Shown here piece after piece: positions 56,084-64,000 of a DNA stretch of 64,000 nucleotides (positions are counted from its first letter, which is position 1; each line of letters starts with the position of its first letter). Position numbers and translations under genes: made by a program. Location: assembly GCF_018905915.1 (NCBI RefSeq), contig NZ_CP064782.1:3213464-3277463 (forward strand), written 5' to 3'. Source of the DNA: Azospira inquinata. Lineage in GTDB: Bacteria; Pseudomonadota; Gammaproteobacteria; Burkholderiales; Rhodocyclaceae. Below the pieces are notes generated by a model, which was not told the origin of the DNA, ran no database searches, and was given only the letters and a program-made list of their open reading frames with translations.

Positions 56084-56425
56084 TTAATGTTTACCTTCTT
56101 TGGCCATGTTAATGGTGTATTTGGGTATTTCCACCACCAGGGGCGTGTCTTGAACCACCGCCTGACAGGAGAGGCGGGAATTGGGCTCCAGGCCCCAGGC
56201 CTTGTCCAGCATGTCCTCTTCCAGGTCATCGGCCGCTGCCAGGGACTGGAAGCCTTCCCGCACAATGACGTGGCAGGTGGTGCAGGCACAGGATTTTTCG
56301 CAGGCGTGCTCGATTTCAATGTGGTTCTGCAACAGGGCGTCGCAGATGGAGGTGCCGGGGGCTGCCTCCACCACCGCCCCTTCTGGGCACAGGTCTTCGT
56401 GGGGCAGAACGATGATCTGGGTCAT
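56084..56425 (-). CDS. fdx: ISC-type [2Fe-2S] ferredoxin
   Basis: A 113-residue ferredoxin with cluster ligands in [15 protein letters not shown] (first three Cys of the ISC pattern) and the fourth in RLSCQAVV. It supplies electrons to cluster assembly on IscU. The start overlaps the hscA stop by 4 bp. Confidence 0.96.
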   Translation of the reverse strand: MTQIIVLPHEDLCPEGAVVEAAPGTSICDALLQNHIEIEHACEKSCACTTCHVIVREGFQSLAAADDLEEDMLDKAWGLEPNSRLSCQAVVQDTPLVVEIPKYTINMAKEGKH

Positions 56426-58317
56426 GGGGCTTTTTCCTCTTCCGGGTCGCCCACGGGCATGTCATTCACCTTCTTGCCCGCCAGGGCCCGCTTAATACTC
56501 TGATCCATGCGCTGGGCGGCGAAGTTGGCGGTTTCCAGGCCCAGCAGGTCCATGGTGTTGTTAATGGTGTGCCGGTCATCCCCCACCATCACCGTCTTCA
56601 GCTTGGCAATGGCGGACTGGATGCGCTGCATTTCCTCCGGCTTAATCAGCTGGCCGTCTTCCTTGATGGCGGATTCCGTGGCCTCCAGGAGGCGCTGGGC
56701 TTCCACCCGGGCTTCCAGCAGGGCGCGGCGGAAAGCGTCATCCTGGGCGTGATTCATGGAATCCTGCAACATGCGACCGATTTCGTCGTCGGACAAGCCG
56801 TAGGAAGGCTTCACCGCCACCGAGGCTTCCACCCCGGAGGTATTTTCCCGAGCGGTGACGGACAAGAGCCCGTCCGCATCCACCTGGAAGGTCACCCGAA
56901 TCCGGGCGGCCCCGGCCACCATGGGGGGAATGCCCCGCAGTTCAAAGCGGGCCAGGGAGCGGCAGTCGGAGACCAACTCCCGTTCCCCCTGAACCACATG
57001 GATGGCCATGGCCGTCTGGCCGTCCTTGAAGGTGGTGAATTCCTGGGCCCGGGCCACGGGAATGGTGGAATTACGGGGAATCACCTTTTCCACCAGCCCC
57101 CCCATGGTTTCCAGGCCCAGGGACAGGGGAATCACGTCCAGCAACAGCCAGTCGTCTCCGGAGGTCCGGTTACCGGCGAGAAGATTGGCCTGGGTGGCGG
57201 CTCCCAGAGCCACCACTTTTTCCGGGTCCAGATTATTGAGGGGTTCCTGGCGGAAAAATTCCCCCACCGCTTTCTGGATCTGAGGCATCCGGGTGGAGCC
57301 CCCCACCATCACCACCCCCTTCACGTCCCCCACCCGCAGGCCCGCATCCCGCAGGGCCTTTTTACAGGGCTGGAGGGTCTTGGCCACCAGGGTCTGGGTA
57401 ATTTCGGTAAAGATTTCGATGGTGAGTTTTTCTTCCACCACCTGGCCGGTGGACAGCTTGGCCACAATGGGGGCTTCCGGGTGGGTAGTCAGGTATTCCT
57501 TGGCCTCCCGAGCCCGGGTTAGGAGCAGGCGGGAATCTTGGGCACCCAGGGGCGGCAGCTTGGCCGCCTCGATGAGCCAGCAGAGAATGCGCTGATCGAA
57601 ATCATCCCCCCCCAGGGCCGAATCCCCCCCGGTGGCCAGCACTTCGAACACCCCTTTGGAGAGGCGCAGGATGGAAATGTCGAAGGTGCCGCCCCCCAGG
57701 TCGAAGACCGCATAGACCCCTTCCGCCTCGTTATCCAAACCGTAGGCGATGGCGGCGGCGGTGGGTTCGTTGAGGAGGCGCAGCACGTTAATGCCCGCCA
57801 GCCGGGCCCCATCCTTGGTGGCCTGGCGCTGGGCATCGTCGAAATAGGCGGGCACAGTTATCACAGCCCCCACCAGTTCGCCCCCCAGGGCGGTTTCCGC
57901 CCGCAGGCGCAGCACCTTGAGGATTTCGGCGGACACTTCCACCGGGCTTTTTACCCCGGCCCGGGTGTGCAGGCGCACCATGCCCGGGGCAGGCTCAAAA
58001 TCGTAGGGCATGGATTCGGCATGGGAAATATCCCCCAGGCCCCGGCCCATGAAGCGTTTTACGGAAACGATGGTATTACGGGGGTCCTGGGCCTGTTTAG
58101 CCTGGGCTTCGTAGCCCACCGCCACGCCCCCTTCGGGCAAATAGCGCACCACGGAGGGCAGGATGGGACGGCCCTTTTCGTCATTGAGCACCACCGCCAG
58201 ACCACTACGCACGGTGGCCACCAGGGAATTGGTGGTGCCCAGGTCAATCCCCACGGCAAGCTTATGCTGATGCGGGGCAGCGGATTCTCCCGGCTCCGCG
58301 ATTTGAAGTAAGGCCAT
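56422..58317 (-). CDS. hscA: Fe-S cluster chaperone HscA (Hsp70)
   Basis: A 631-residue specialised Hsp70. The ATPase domain has [51 protein letters not shown] and [17 protein letters not shown]; the substrate domain follows from about residue 385 with the [13 protein letters not shown] segment. It binds the LPPVK motif of IscU and drives cluster transfer with HscB. Its ATG overlaps the hscB stop (TAATG). Confidence 0.96.
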   Translation of the reverse strand: MALLQIAEPGESAAPHQHKLAVGIDLGTTNSLVATVRSGLAVVLNDEKGRPILPSVVRYLPEGGVAVGYEAQAKQAQDPRNTIVSVKRFMGRGLGDISHAESMPYDFEPAPGMVRLHTRAGVKSPVEVSAEILKVLRLRAETALGGELVGAVITVPAYFDDAQRQATKDGARLAGINVLRLLNEPTAAAIAYGLDNEAEGVYAVFDLGGGTFDISILRLSKGVFEVLATGGDSALGGDDFDQRILCWLIEAAKLPPLGAQDSRLLLTRAREAKEYLTTHPEAPIVAKLSTGQVVEEKLTIEIFTEITQTLVAKTLQPCKKALRDAGLRVGDVKGVVMVGGSTRMPQIQKAVGEFFRQEPLNNLDPEKVVALGAATQANLLAGNRTSGDDWLLLDVIPLSLGLETMGGLVEKVIPRNSTIPVARAQEFTTFKDGQTAMAIHVVQGERELVSDCRSLARFELRGIPPMVAGAARIRVTFQVDADGLLSVTARENTSGVEASVAVKPSYGLSDDEIGRMLQDSMNHAQDDAFRRALLEARVEAQRLLEATESAIKEDGQLIKPEEMQRIQSAIAKLKTVMVGDDRHTINNTMDLLGLETANFAAQRMDQSIKRALAGKKVNDMPVGDPEEEKAP

Positions 58318-58847
58318 TATTGATCTTCCAGGGCCACCAGGGCCTCGTCGATGTCGCTTTGCAGCTTTTCCAGGAACATGAGTTTACGCACCAGGGCGGC
58401 GGCGGCAGCGTAATCCCGGCGTTGGTCCAGCAATTCTCCCAGGCTCCGGTAATCCCCGTCCAGCCGGTCCTGAAGCTTATCCAGCAAGGCTTCCAGGGCA
58501 TCGCTCTGACCCGCCAGCCGGGCTTCATGAACCTGTTCCCGCCATTCCATCTGTTCCATGAGGAAATCCACGGGCATGGCGGTGTTGTTTTCCGCCCCCA
58601 CCTCCTGCCCCGCCAGCTTGAGCAGGTACTGGGCCCGGGACAGGGGCTTTTTCAAGGCCTGATAGGCCTCATTGACCCGGGTAGACCACTGCATGGCAAG
58701 ACGCCGTTCCCCTTCCGGGGCAGCGGCGTAACGGTCCGGATGAACCTTAGCCGCCGCCTCCCGAAAGCGGGCGTCCAGCTGGGCTCCGTCCAGAGTGAAG
58801 GCGACGGGCAAATCAAAAAGGCTGAAAAAATCCGCGTTGAAATCCAT
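58317..58847 (-). CDS. hscB: J-domain co-chaperone HscB
   Basis: A 176-residue protein with an N-terminal J-like domain ([21 protein letters not shown], then HPD in [16 protein letters not shown]) that stimulates HscA. The C-terminal three-helix domain ([33 protein letters not shown]) binds IscU. It is directly coupled to hscA. Confidence 0.95.
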   Translation of the reverse strand: MDFNADFFSLFDLPVAFTLDGAQLDARFREAAAKVHPDRYAAAPEGERRLAMQWSTRVNEAYQALKKPLSRAQYLLKLAGQEVGAENNTAMPVDFLMEQMEWREQVHEARLAGQSDALEALLDKLQDRLDGDYRSLGELLDQRRDYAAAAALVRKLMFLEKLQSDIDEALVALEDQ

Positions 58848-58937
58848 GGCAAGCCTATTGGTTGGAGCGGCCCAGGGCCCCCGGGGGCGCCCGGCGGGCG
58901 GGATCAGCCGTCCTTCCCGGCGCCGCCCCGGGCGGGG

Positions 58938-59261
58938 TCAGACGCTGAAGCTTTCGCCGCAGCCGCACTGATCCTTGGCGTTGGGGTTATTGAATTTAAA
59001 GCCCTCGTTCAGGCCTTCCTTGGCGTAATCCAGCTGGGTGCCATCCAGGTAGGGCAGGCTCTTGGGGTCCACCAGGACCTTGATGCCGAAGCTTTCAAAC
59101 TCCGTGTCCCCTTCCCCGGGGCCGTCCGCGAATTCCAGCTTGTAGGCCATGCCCGAACAGCCGCTGGTGCGCACCCCCAGGCGCAGGCCGTAGCCCTTGC
59201 CCCGTTTACTCAGATAGCTGGCCACGTGGTTGGCCGCCTTTTCAGTAAGCGTTACCGCCAT
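58938..59261 (-). CDS. iscA: A-type Fe-S carrier IscA
   Basis: A 107-residue A-type protein with the three conserved Cys: one in [14 protein letters not shown] and the C-terminal pair in DQCGCGESF. It carries Fe-S clusters from IscU to targets. The position between iscU and hscB matches the standard isc operon. Confidence 0.96.
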   Translation of the reverse strand: MAVTLTEKAANHVASYLSKRGKGYGLRLGVRTSGCSGMAYKLEFADGPGEGDTEFESFGIKVLVDPKSLPYLDGTQLDYAKEGLNEGFKFNNPNAKDQCGCGESFSV

Positions 59262-59300
59262 GATTCAATCCTCTCAGAAGACAAAATACGGAAACCGGAT

Positions 59301-59687
59301 TTAGTTGTCCCCTTGCTTCTTCTTGTAATCCGCCACCGCCGCCTTGATGGCGTCTTCCGCCAGGATGGAGCAGTGAATTTTTACCGGCGGCAGGGCCAAC
59401 TCTTCCGCAATCTGGGTGTTCTTGATGTCCAGGGCCTGATCCAGGGTCTTGCCCTTCACCCATTCGGTCACCAAGGAAGAGGAGGCAATGGCGGAGCCGC
59501 AGCCGTAGGTCTTGAACTTGGCGTCCTCGATGACCCCTTCCTTATTCACCTTGATTTGCAGGCGCATCACGTCGCCGCAGGCCGGGGCCCCCACCATGCC
59601 GGTGCCAACCCCATCCTCTTCCTTTTCGAAGGCACCCACGTTGCGGGGGTTTTCGTAGTGGTCCAGAACTTTCACGCTATAAGACAT
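59301..59687 (-). CDS. iscU: Fe-S scaffold protein IscU
   Basis: A 128-residue scaffold. Cluster ligands are Cys in GAPACGDVMRL, KTYGCGSAIASSS and KIHCSILAED, with the HscA-binding LPPVK motif just before the last Cys. It receives sulfur from IscS. Confidence 0.97.
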   Translation of the reverse strand: MSYSVKVLDHYENPRNVGAFEKEEDGVGTGMVGAPACGDVMRLQIKVNKEGVIEDAKFKTYGCGSAIASSSLVTEWVKGKTLDQALDIKNTQIAEELALPPVKIHCSILAEDAIKAAVADYKKKQGDN

Positions 59688-59724
59688 TTTTCAACTCCTT
59701 TAATGACAATGGCGCCGACGGACC

Positions 59725-60933
59725 TTAGTGGGCCGCCCACTGGACGCTGCTCAAATCCACGCCTTCTTTGACCATGTCCCACAGGGGGGACAATTCCCGC
59801 AACTTGGACACCTTGGCGTGCAAAAGCTGAACCACGTAATCGATTTCCTCTTCCGTGGTGAAACGGCCGATGGTGAAGCGGATGGAACTGTGGGCCAGTT
59901 CATCTTCCCGCCCCAGGGCGCGGAGCACGTAGGAAGGCTCCAGGCTGGCGGAGGTGCAGGCGGAACCGGAGGACACGGCCACATCCTTGATGGCCATGAG
60001 CAGGGATTCCCCTTCCACGTAGGCGAAACTCATGTTCAGATTGTGGGGAGCCCGCTGTTCCATGTCCCCATTCACGTAGACCGCTTCCATGTCGGAAAGT
60101 CCCTTCAGCAGGCGATCCCGCAGGGCCTTAATACGGACGTTTTCTTCCGCCATTTCCAGCTGGGCCAGGCGATAGGCTTCCCCCATGCCGACGATCTGGT
60201 GGGTGGCCAGGGTGCCGGAGCGGAACCCCCGTTCATGGCCGCCGCCGTGCATTTGGGGTTCCAGGCGCACCCGGGGCTTACGCCGCACGTAGAGGGCGCC
60301 GATGCCCTTGGGGCCGTAGGTCTTGTGGGCGGAAAAGCTCATCAAATCCACCTTCAGCTTTTGCAGGTCGATTTCCACCTTGCCCGTGGCCTGGGCCGCA
60401 TCCACGTGGAAAATGATGCCCTTTTCCCGGCAGATTTCCCCCAGGGTTTCGATGGGCTGGATCACCCCGATTTCGTTATTCACCATCATCACGGACGCCA
60501 GAATGGTATCCGGGCGAATGGCTTGCTTGAATTGTTCCAGATCGATCAAACCGTTTTCCAGAACGTCCAGATAGGTCACTTCAAAGCCCTGCCGTTCCAG
60601 CTCCCGGGTCGTATCCAGAATGGCCTTGTGCTCGGTCTTGACGGTGATGATGTGCTTGCCCTTGCCGGCGTAGAAATGGGCCGCGCCCTTCAGGGCCAGG
60701 TTGTCGGATTCGGTGGCCCCGGAGGTCCAGATAATTTCCTTGGGGTCCGCATTGACCAGGGCAGCCACATGGCCCCGAGCCTCTTCCACCGCCGCTTCCG
60801 CTTCCCAGCCGTAGGCGTGGGAACGGGAGGCCGGATTGCCGAATTTTTCCACCAGATAGGGAATCATCTTTTCCGCCACCCGGGGATCCACCGGGGTGGT
60901 AGCCGAATAATCCAGATAGACCGGCAATTTCAT
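59725..60933 (-). CDS. iscS: Cysteine desulfurase IscS
   Basis: A 402-residue PLP enzyme supplying persulfide sulfur. ATG 60933 ([19 protein letters not shown]) has GGAG 9 bp upstream; an upstream TTG is in frame but over that site. The PLP Lys is in [12 protein letters not shown], and the active Cys is in [18 protein letters not shown]. The C-terminus ends SSVQWAAH, the IscU-docking tail that marks IscS and is absent from the neighbour. Confidence 0.96.
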   Translation of the reverse strand: MKLPVYLDYSATTPVDPRVAEKMIPYLVEKFGNPASRSHAYGWEAEAAVEEARGHVAALVNADPKEIIWTSGATESDNLALKGAAHFYAGKGKHIITVKTEHKAILDTTRELERQGFEVTYLDVLENGLIDLEQFKQAIRPDTILASVMMVNNEIGVIQPIETLGEICREKGIIFHVDAAQATGKVEIDLQKLKVDLMSFSAHKTYGPKGIGALYVRRKPRVRLEPQMHGGGHERGFRSGTLATHQIVGMGEAYRLAQLEMAEENVRIKALRDRLLKGLSDMEAVYVNGDMEQRAPHNLNMSFAYVEGESLLMAIKDVAVSSGSACTSASLEPSYVLRALGREDELAHSSIRFTIGRFTTEEEIDYVVQLLHAKVSKLRELSPLWDMVKEGVDLSSVQWAAH

Positions 60934-60951
60934 TTGTTTGCTCTCCAATAA

Positions 60952-62112
60952 TTAAACCGCAATGGCCGCCAGGTGGGTCAAACGCTGAAGCGTCGCCCCC
61001 AGGGCTGCCAAGAATTCCTGTACCTGGGCCGCCGTGTTTTCCCGTCCCAGGCTCACCCGCACCGCGCCTTTCGCCAGATCGGGGGCCACTCCCATGGACA
61101 ACAAAACGTGGGAAGGTTCCCGTTGTACGGAAGAACAGGCCGAACCGCTGGCCACCGCAAAGCCCGCCCGGTCCAGTTGCCCCACCAGGGTTTCCCCGTC
61201 CAAACCGGGGAAAGCGAAGAAACTGGTATTGGGCAGGCGGGGTGCCCCGGCGCCGAACACCGTGGCCCCCAGGGCCCCCAGTCCAGCTTCCAGGGCTTGT
61301 CGCAAATCCTGCAAATGGCGTCTTTTTTGTTCCATGTTCTGTACGGAAAGGGCACAGGCAGCACCGAAACCCACGATGGCAGCCACGTTTTCCGTACCGG
61401 AACGCAAGTTCCGTTCCTGTCCGCCCCCGGCAATCAGGGGAGCCAGTTCCACCCGCTTGTCCAGCACCAGGGCCGCCGCCCCTTTGGGGCCGCCGATTTT
61501 ATGGGCGGAAAGGGTCAGGGCATGGACGCCGGCGGCGTTCAGGGCGCGAAAATCCAGGGGCAGTTTGCCCAGGGCCTGAATGGCGTCGCTGTGGAACCAG
61601 GGGCTGCCCGCCCCCTTGGCCCGCTCGGCCAAGGCGGCCACGTCCTGCACCACCCCGGTTTCGTTGTTGGCCAGCATGACGGAAATCAGGTTGGGGCGCC
61701 GGGCCAGGGCGATGGCGAAATCCGCCTCCGCCACCCGGCCATCCCCATCCACCGCCAGTTCATGAACCTGCCAGCCCTGGTGTCCCAACTGGCGGGCAGG
61801 TTCCAGCACGCAGGGATGTTCTACCCCGCTCACCACCACCCAGCCGGACCGACGGCAAGCCGCCGCCCCTTTCAGAAACAGGTTGTTGGTTTCCGATCCA
61901 CCGCTGGTAAAAATCACTTCCGTAGGATGGGCGCCCACCGCCTCCGCCACCTGGGCCCGGGCTTCTTCCACGGCGCGCCGGGCCGCCCGGCCGTACTCGT
62001 GGCGACTGGAAGGATTGCCGTACTGATCCCTCAAATAGGGCAGCATGGCCTCCAGCACCTCCGGCGCCAGGGGCGTGGTAGCGTTGTGGTCGAAATAGAC
62101 GGGAGCGAACAT
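60952..62112 (-). CDS. Second cysteine desulfurase, NifS-like
   Basis: A 386-residue class I cysteine desulfurase located between iscR and iscS. It has NATTPLAPEVLEAMLPYL, PLP Lys in LSAHKIGGPKGAAALV, active Cys in SGSACSSVQREPSHVL and ERNLRSGTENVA. It lacks the IscS-type WAAH tail (ends LTHLAAIAV) and resembles NifS or IcsS-type enzymes. It may serve a different acceptor or be a duplicated supply enzyme. It is 9 bp from iscR and 18 bp from iscS, so it is firmly part of the operon. Confidence 0.92.
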   Translation of the reverse strand: MFAPVYFDHNATTPLAPEVLEAMLPYLRDQYGNPSSRHEYGRAARRAVEEARAQVAEAVGAHPTEVIFTSGGSETNNLFLKGAAACRRSGWVVVSGVEHPCVLEPARQLGHQGWQVHELAVDGDGRVAEADFAIALARRPNLISVMLANNETGVVQDVAALAERAKGAGSPWFHSDAIQALGKLPLDFRALNAAGVHALTLSAHKIGGPKGAAALVLDKRVELAPLIAGGGQERNLRSGTENVAAIVGFGAACALSVQNMEQKRRHLQDLRQALEAGLGALGATVFGAGAPRLPNTSFFAFPGLDGETLVGQLDRAGFAVASGSACSSVQREPSHVLLSMGVAPDLAKGAVRVSLGRENTAAQVQEFLAALGATLQRLTHLAAIAV

Positions 62113-62121
62113 GGTCCGGAC

Positions 62122-62601
62122 CTAAAGATTGGCCGTCACTTCCTGGATGCGGGACCGGGCGCCTTCCCGACGCTGGTCTTCCAGGGGGGCCACCTTTTCG
62201 CCCTGCTTGGCCACCAGATCCGCCAGGGACACGGAGGCCAGGAATTCATACATTTTGGCGTTGAGGGTGGTCCACAGATCGTGGGTCATACAGCGATGTT
62301 CTTCGTGGCAGTTTTCCTTGCCGCCGCACTGGGTGGCGTCCAGGGGCTCATCCACCGCCCGGATGATGTCCGCCACGTTGAGCTGGGCCACGGGCCGGGC
62401 CAGACAGTAGCCGCCCCCCGGACCGCGCACGCTTTCCACCAGACTGGCGCGGCGCAGCTTGCCAAACAGCTGTTCCAGATAGGACAAGGAAATCCGCTGC
62501 CGTTCGCTGATGCCGGCCAGGGTCACTGGCCCGTCCTTACAGCGCATGGCCAAGTCAATCATGGCAGTGACGGCGAAACGTCCTTTGGTGGTCAGTCGCA
62601 T
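62122..62601 (-). CDS. iscR: Fe-S-sensing transcriptional regulator IscR
   Basis: A 159-residue Rrf2 regulator. The winged HTH (MRLTTKGRFAVTAMIDLA, LSYLEQLFGKLRRASLVES) is followed by the [2Fe-2S] ligands C-x5-C-x5-C in TQCGGKENCHEEHRC and the His in MTHDLW. Holo-IscR represses the isc operon through type-1 sites; two such sites are visible just upstream. The ATG 62601 has GGGAGG 5-6 bp before it. Confidence 0.97.
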   Translation of the reverse strand: MRLTTKGRFAVTAMIDLAMRCKDGPVTLAGISERQRISLSYLEQLFGKLRRASLVESVRGPGGGYCLARPVAQLNVADIIRAVDEPLDATQCGGKENCHEEHRCMTHDLWTTLNAKMYEFLASVSLADLVAKQGEKVAPLEDQRREGARSRIQEVTANL

Positions 62602-62617
62602 ATACCCTCCCGGGGGA

Positions 62618-62642
62618 ATACTTGATAATTCAAGTCAACTAT
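62618..62642 (-). promoter_or_regulatory. IscR type-1-like site, promoter-distal
   Basis: On the - strand a 25-bp element begins ATAGTTGACTTG and ends ATCAAGTAT. It fits the E. coli type-1 IscR pattern (ATAxYYGACT ... TCxxxTAT) well and covers the -10 and start region of the iscR promoter. Confidence 0.7.
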
Positions 62643-62667
62643 AGTCAATCCCGACAACTTTAGTCAA
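62638..62667 (-). promoter_or_regulatory. Promoter of the isc operon (iscR)
   Basis: On the - strand TTGACT (62667-62662) and TATAGT (62643-62638) form a -35/-10 pair with an 18-bp spacer. The predicted start is near 62631, about 30 bp before the iscR ATG. The -35 box falls inside the last codons and stop of cysE. Confidence 0.75.
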
Positions 62668-62671
62668 CTAT
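62647..62671 (-). promoter_or_regulatory. IscR type-1-like site, overlapping cysE stop
   Basis: On the - strand a 25-bp element begins ATAGTTGACTAAAG and ends GTCGGGATT, close to the type-1 IscR pattern. It overlaps the -35 box of the isc promoter and the sequence encoding the final residues and TAA of cysE. Confidence 0.7.
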
Positions 62672-63412
62672 TTTGCCCAGATACTTGGGATCAAAACGGT
62701 CCGCCGTCGCCAGCTCGTCATCCACCGCCACGCCGGCCTCATCCAGCTTGCGCCGCAGGGCATCCAGACGCCGATCCGTTTCCACCGCGTGGTCCAACAG
62801 GCCGTGGATGGCCTTGACCAGGGGATCGTCCATGTTCTTGGTAATGGCGTAGGCGGAAAAGCCCATCTTGGAAGCGGTTTCTTCCCGCTGCTGGTCTTTT
62901 TCCGACTGGATGATGCGGGCCGGATTGCCCACCGCCGTGGCGCCGGCGGGCACGTCCCGCACCACCACCGCATTGGAGCCGATCTTGGCCCCGTCGCCGA
63001 TGGTAATGGGGCCCAGCACCTTGGCTCCGGCGCCGATCACCACCCCTTTACCCAGGGTGGGATGGCGCTTGCCTTTGTGCCAGGACGTGCCCCCCAGGGT
63101 GACGCCGTGGTAAAGGGTGCAATCGTCGCCGATTTCCGTGGTTTCCCCGATCACCACCCCCATGCCGTGGTCGATGAAAAAACGCCGCCCCACGGTGGCG
63201 CCGGGGTGAATTTCGATACCGGTGAGAAAACGGGAAATGTGGGCCGCGTAACGGGCCATCCAGCGCAGCTGGTTGCGCCAGAACCAGTTGGCAAGCCGGT
63301 GGAACATCAGGGCGTGGATGCCCGGGTAACAGGTGAGCACCTCCCAGAAGGATCGGGCCGCGGGATCGCGGTCGAAGACGGAGAGGATATCTTCACGCAG
63401 ACGGGCAAACAT
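62660..63412 (-). CDS. cysE: Serine O-acetyltransferase
   Basis: A 250-residue left-handed beta-helix acyltransferase that makes O-acetylserine for cysteine synthesis. I start at [17 protein letters not shown] (63412), with CAGGAG 8 bp upstream. The hexapeptide region has [59 protein letters not shown] and [18 protein letters not shown]. Placement before iscR links cysteine supply to the desulfurases. It ends IVD-TAA within the iscR regulatory region. Confidence 0.95.
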   Translation of the reverse strand: MFARLREDILSVFDRDPAARSFWEVLTCYPGIHALMFHRLANWFWRNQLRWMARYAAHISRFLTGIEIHPGATVGRRFFIDHGMGVVIGETTEIGDDCTLYHGVTLGGTSWHKGKRHPTLGKGVVIGAGAKVLGPITIGDGAKIGSNAVVVRDVPAGATAVGNPARIIQSEKDQQREETASKMGFSAYAITKNMDDPLVKAIHGLLDHAVETDRRLDALRRKLDEAGVAVDDELATADRFDPKYLGKIVD

Positions 63413-63447
63413 GGGAAAGCTCCTGATCAAGATGGGGCAAGTTTAGA

Positions 63448-63472
63448 ATAACCCACCAAACCGATCAACTAT
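63448..63472 (-). promoter_or_regulatory. Possible degenerate IscR-like site upstream of cysE
   Basis: On the - strand a 25-bp stretch starts ATAGTTGATC and ends GGGTTAT, 36 bp before the cysE ATG. The left half resembles the two isc sites; the right half is poor, so binding is doubtful. Confidence 0.3.
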
Positions 63473-63527
63473 TTAACCCTGCGTCTTGCTCAGGTATGCC
63501 CCGGCAGCCACCAAAAATAGCCTGGAA

Positions 63528-63626
63528 ATGGCCGTGGATAGGGCATCTCGCTTTTCCCCGCCCGGATAGGGGCGTGGCGTGGTGATGTGGGGGAATAAAG
63601 CCGGGAGAGCCCCTATTCACGGCCAT
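63528..63626. other. Long imperfect inverted repeat between trmJ and cysE
   Basis: Arms 63528-63544 and 63609-63626 pair over 17 positions with one bulge (outer 9 bp perfect, ATGGCCGTG with CACGGCCAT) around a 64-nt interior. It lies in the 300-bp gap between cysE and trmJ, and no gene is seen there. It may form a structured leader or terminator of the trmJ mRNA. Confidence 0.5.
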
Positions 63627-63716
63627 CTTCAGTCACGGCAGCCCCATTGCCTTGGCCCGTGCCGTTTTCCCCGGGGGCATCCGCCAACGCCAGGGTCGGC
63701 GGGCTCCCCCAAGCGG

Positions 63717-64000
63717 CTACTTGAGGTGGGATTCCACCGCCCCCAGGATGCCCCGGAGGATATTCACCTCATCCCGCTCCAACTCCACCCGGCCAAAGAG
63801 GCGCCGCAGCTTGGGCACCAGGCGGCGGGGATTGGTGGGATCGAGGAAATCCGTGGTCACCATGATCCGCTCCAGGTGGGTGAAGAAGCCCTCGATATCC
63901 TCGTGGCTGGCGGGCGGGGAACTAAAGGGCGTGGCCTGGCTCACCAGGGGCGGCATGGCGTTAAAGGCCGCCATGCGCAGTTCATAGCACATCACCTGGA
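63717..64000 (-). CDS. trmJ: tRNA (cytidine/uridine-32-2'-O)-methyltransferase TrmJ, C-terminal part
   Basis: The C-terminal 94 residues of a SpoU/TrmH-family methyltransferase; the frame stays open to the window edge, and the gene starts outside. QVMCYELRMAA is the end of the knotted catalytic domain. EDIEGFFTHLERIMVTTDFLDPTNPRRLVPKLRRLFGR and the final ERDEVNILRGILGAVE are the TrmJ-specific tail. trmJ next to cysE-iscR is the usual betaproteobacterial order. Confidence 0.92.
   Translation of the reverse strand, partial: QVMCYELRMAAFNAMPPLVSQATPFSSPPASHEDIEGFFTHLERIMVTTDFLDPTNPRRLVPKLRRLFGRVELERDEVNILRGILGAVESHLK

Noticed and set aside
60973..62625. 550-codon + strand frame opposite the NifS-like gene and iscR
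   Set aside because: Antisense shadow of two well supported genes; composition is low in charged residues and high in Gly, His and Gln.

Overview
The window is a GC-rich chromosomal segment of a Gram-negative bacterium, most probably a betaproteobacterium of the Rhodocyclales (Azospira/Dechlorosoma-like). This rests on the isc operon in the order trmJ-cysE-iscR-(nifS-like)-iscS-iscU-iscA-hscB-hscA-fdx-iscX, the tsaB-rimI-udg string, DUF2242 and lemA/TPM genes, and strong third-position GC. The genus is inference. No tRNA, rRNA, CRISPR array, IS element or prophage was recognised.

Region by region: 1-656 is the 3' end of an aromatic/aspartate aminotransferase with a textbook terminator. 952-9915 is a surface/secretion block of lower GC: a secreted tail-collar-fold protein, a periplasmic Sel1-repeat protein, a filamentous-haemagglutinin-like TpsA adhesin whose frame is broken by one extra base near 5225 and which carries six 261-bp tandem repeats, and its TpsB outer-membrane transporter. 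9976-24269 holds an AI-2E-family permease, a cyclic-nucleotide-binding protein, moaA, typA with a small coupled membrane-protein ORF, a group II truncated haemoglobin, an EAL protein, a YgiQ radical SAM protein, a PAS-GGDEF-EAL protein with a degenerate GGDQF site, and prfC. 24388-32134 holds an FtsX-like permease, a nitroreductase, radA, and a LysR regulator coupled to alr, with two simple-sequence repeats (21 hexamers, 13 pentamers) in the gaps. 32332-44544 holds lplT, two TPM-domain genes with lemA, udg-rimI-tsaB, a long non-coding gap with a perfect CRP-type palindrome and a DnaA box, two small secreted-protein genes, ompR-envZ, a HD-GYP protein with an altered HD motif, thpR and ispDF.

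44769-55810 holds an MgtC-like protein, the three-gene AmmeMemoRadiSam cassette, mfd, aroG, serB and a DUF2242 lipoprotein. 55877-64000 is the iron-sulfur assembly operon with cysE and the 3' end of trmJ.

Functional links: cysE (cysteine supply), two cysteine desulfurases and the ISC scaffold/chaperone set form one sulfur-to-cluster module. It appears autoregulated by IscR through two sites, one of them inside the end of cysE. Fe-S clients in the same window include moaA, ygiQ, the AmmeMemoRadiSam radical SAM enzyme and the family-4 uracil-DNA glycosylase. Three c-di-GMP-type proteins (EAL, GGDEF-EAL, HD-GYP) share the window with a TPS adhesin, consistent with a surface-attachment lifestyle.

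The strongest leads for something new are the frameshifted repeat adhesin with its two unusual companion genes, the AmmeMemoRadiSam cassette, the 38030-38526 gap, the cysE/iscR regulatory overlap, and the cluster of simple-sequence repeats.
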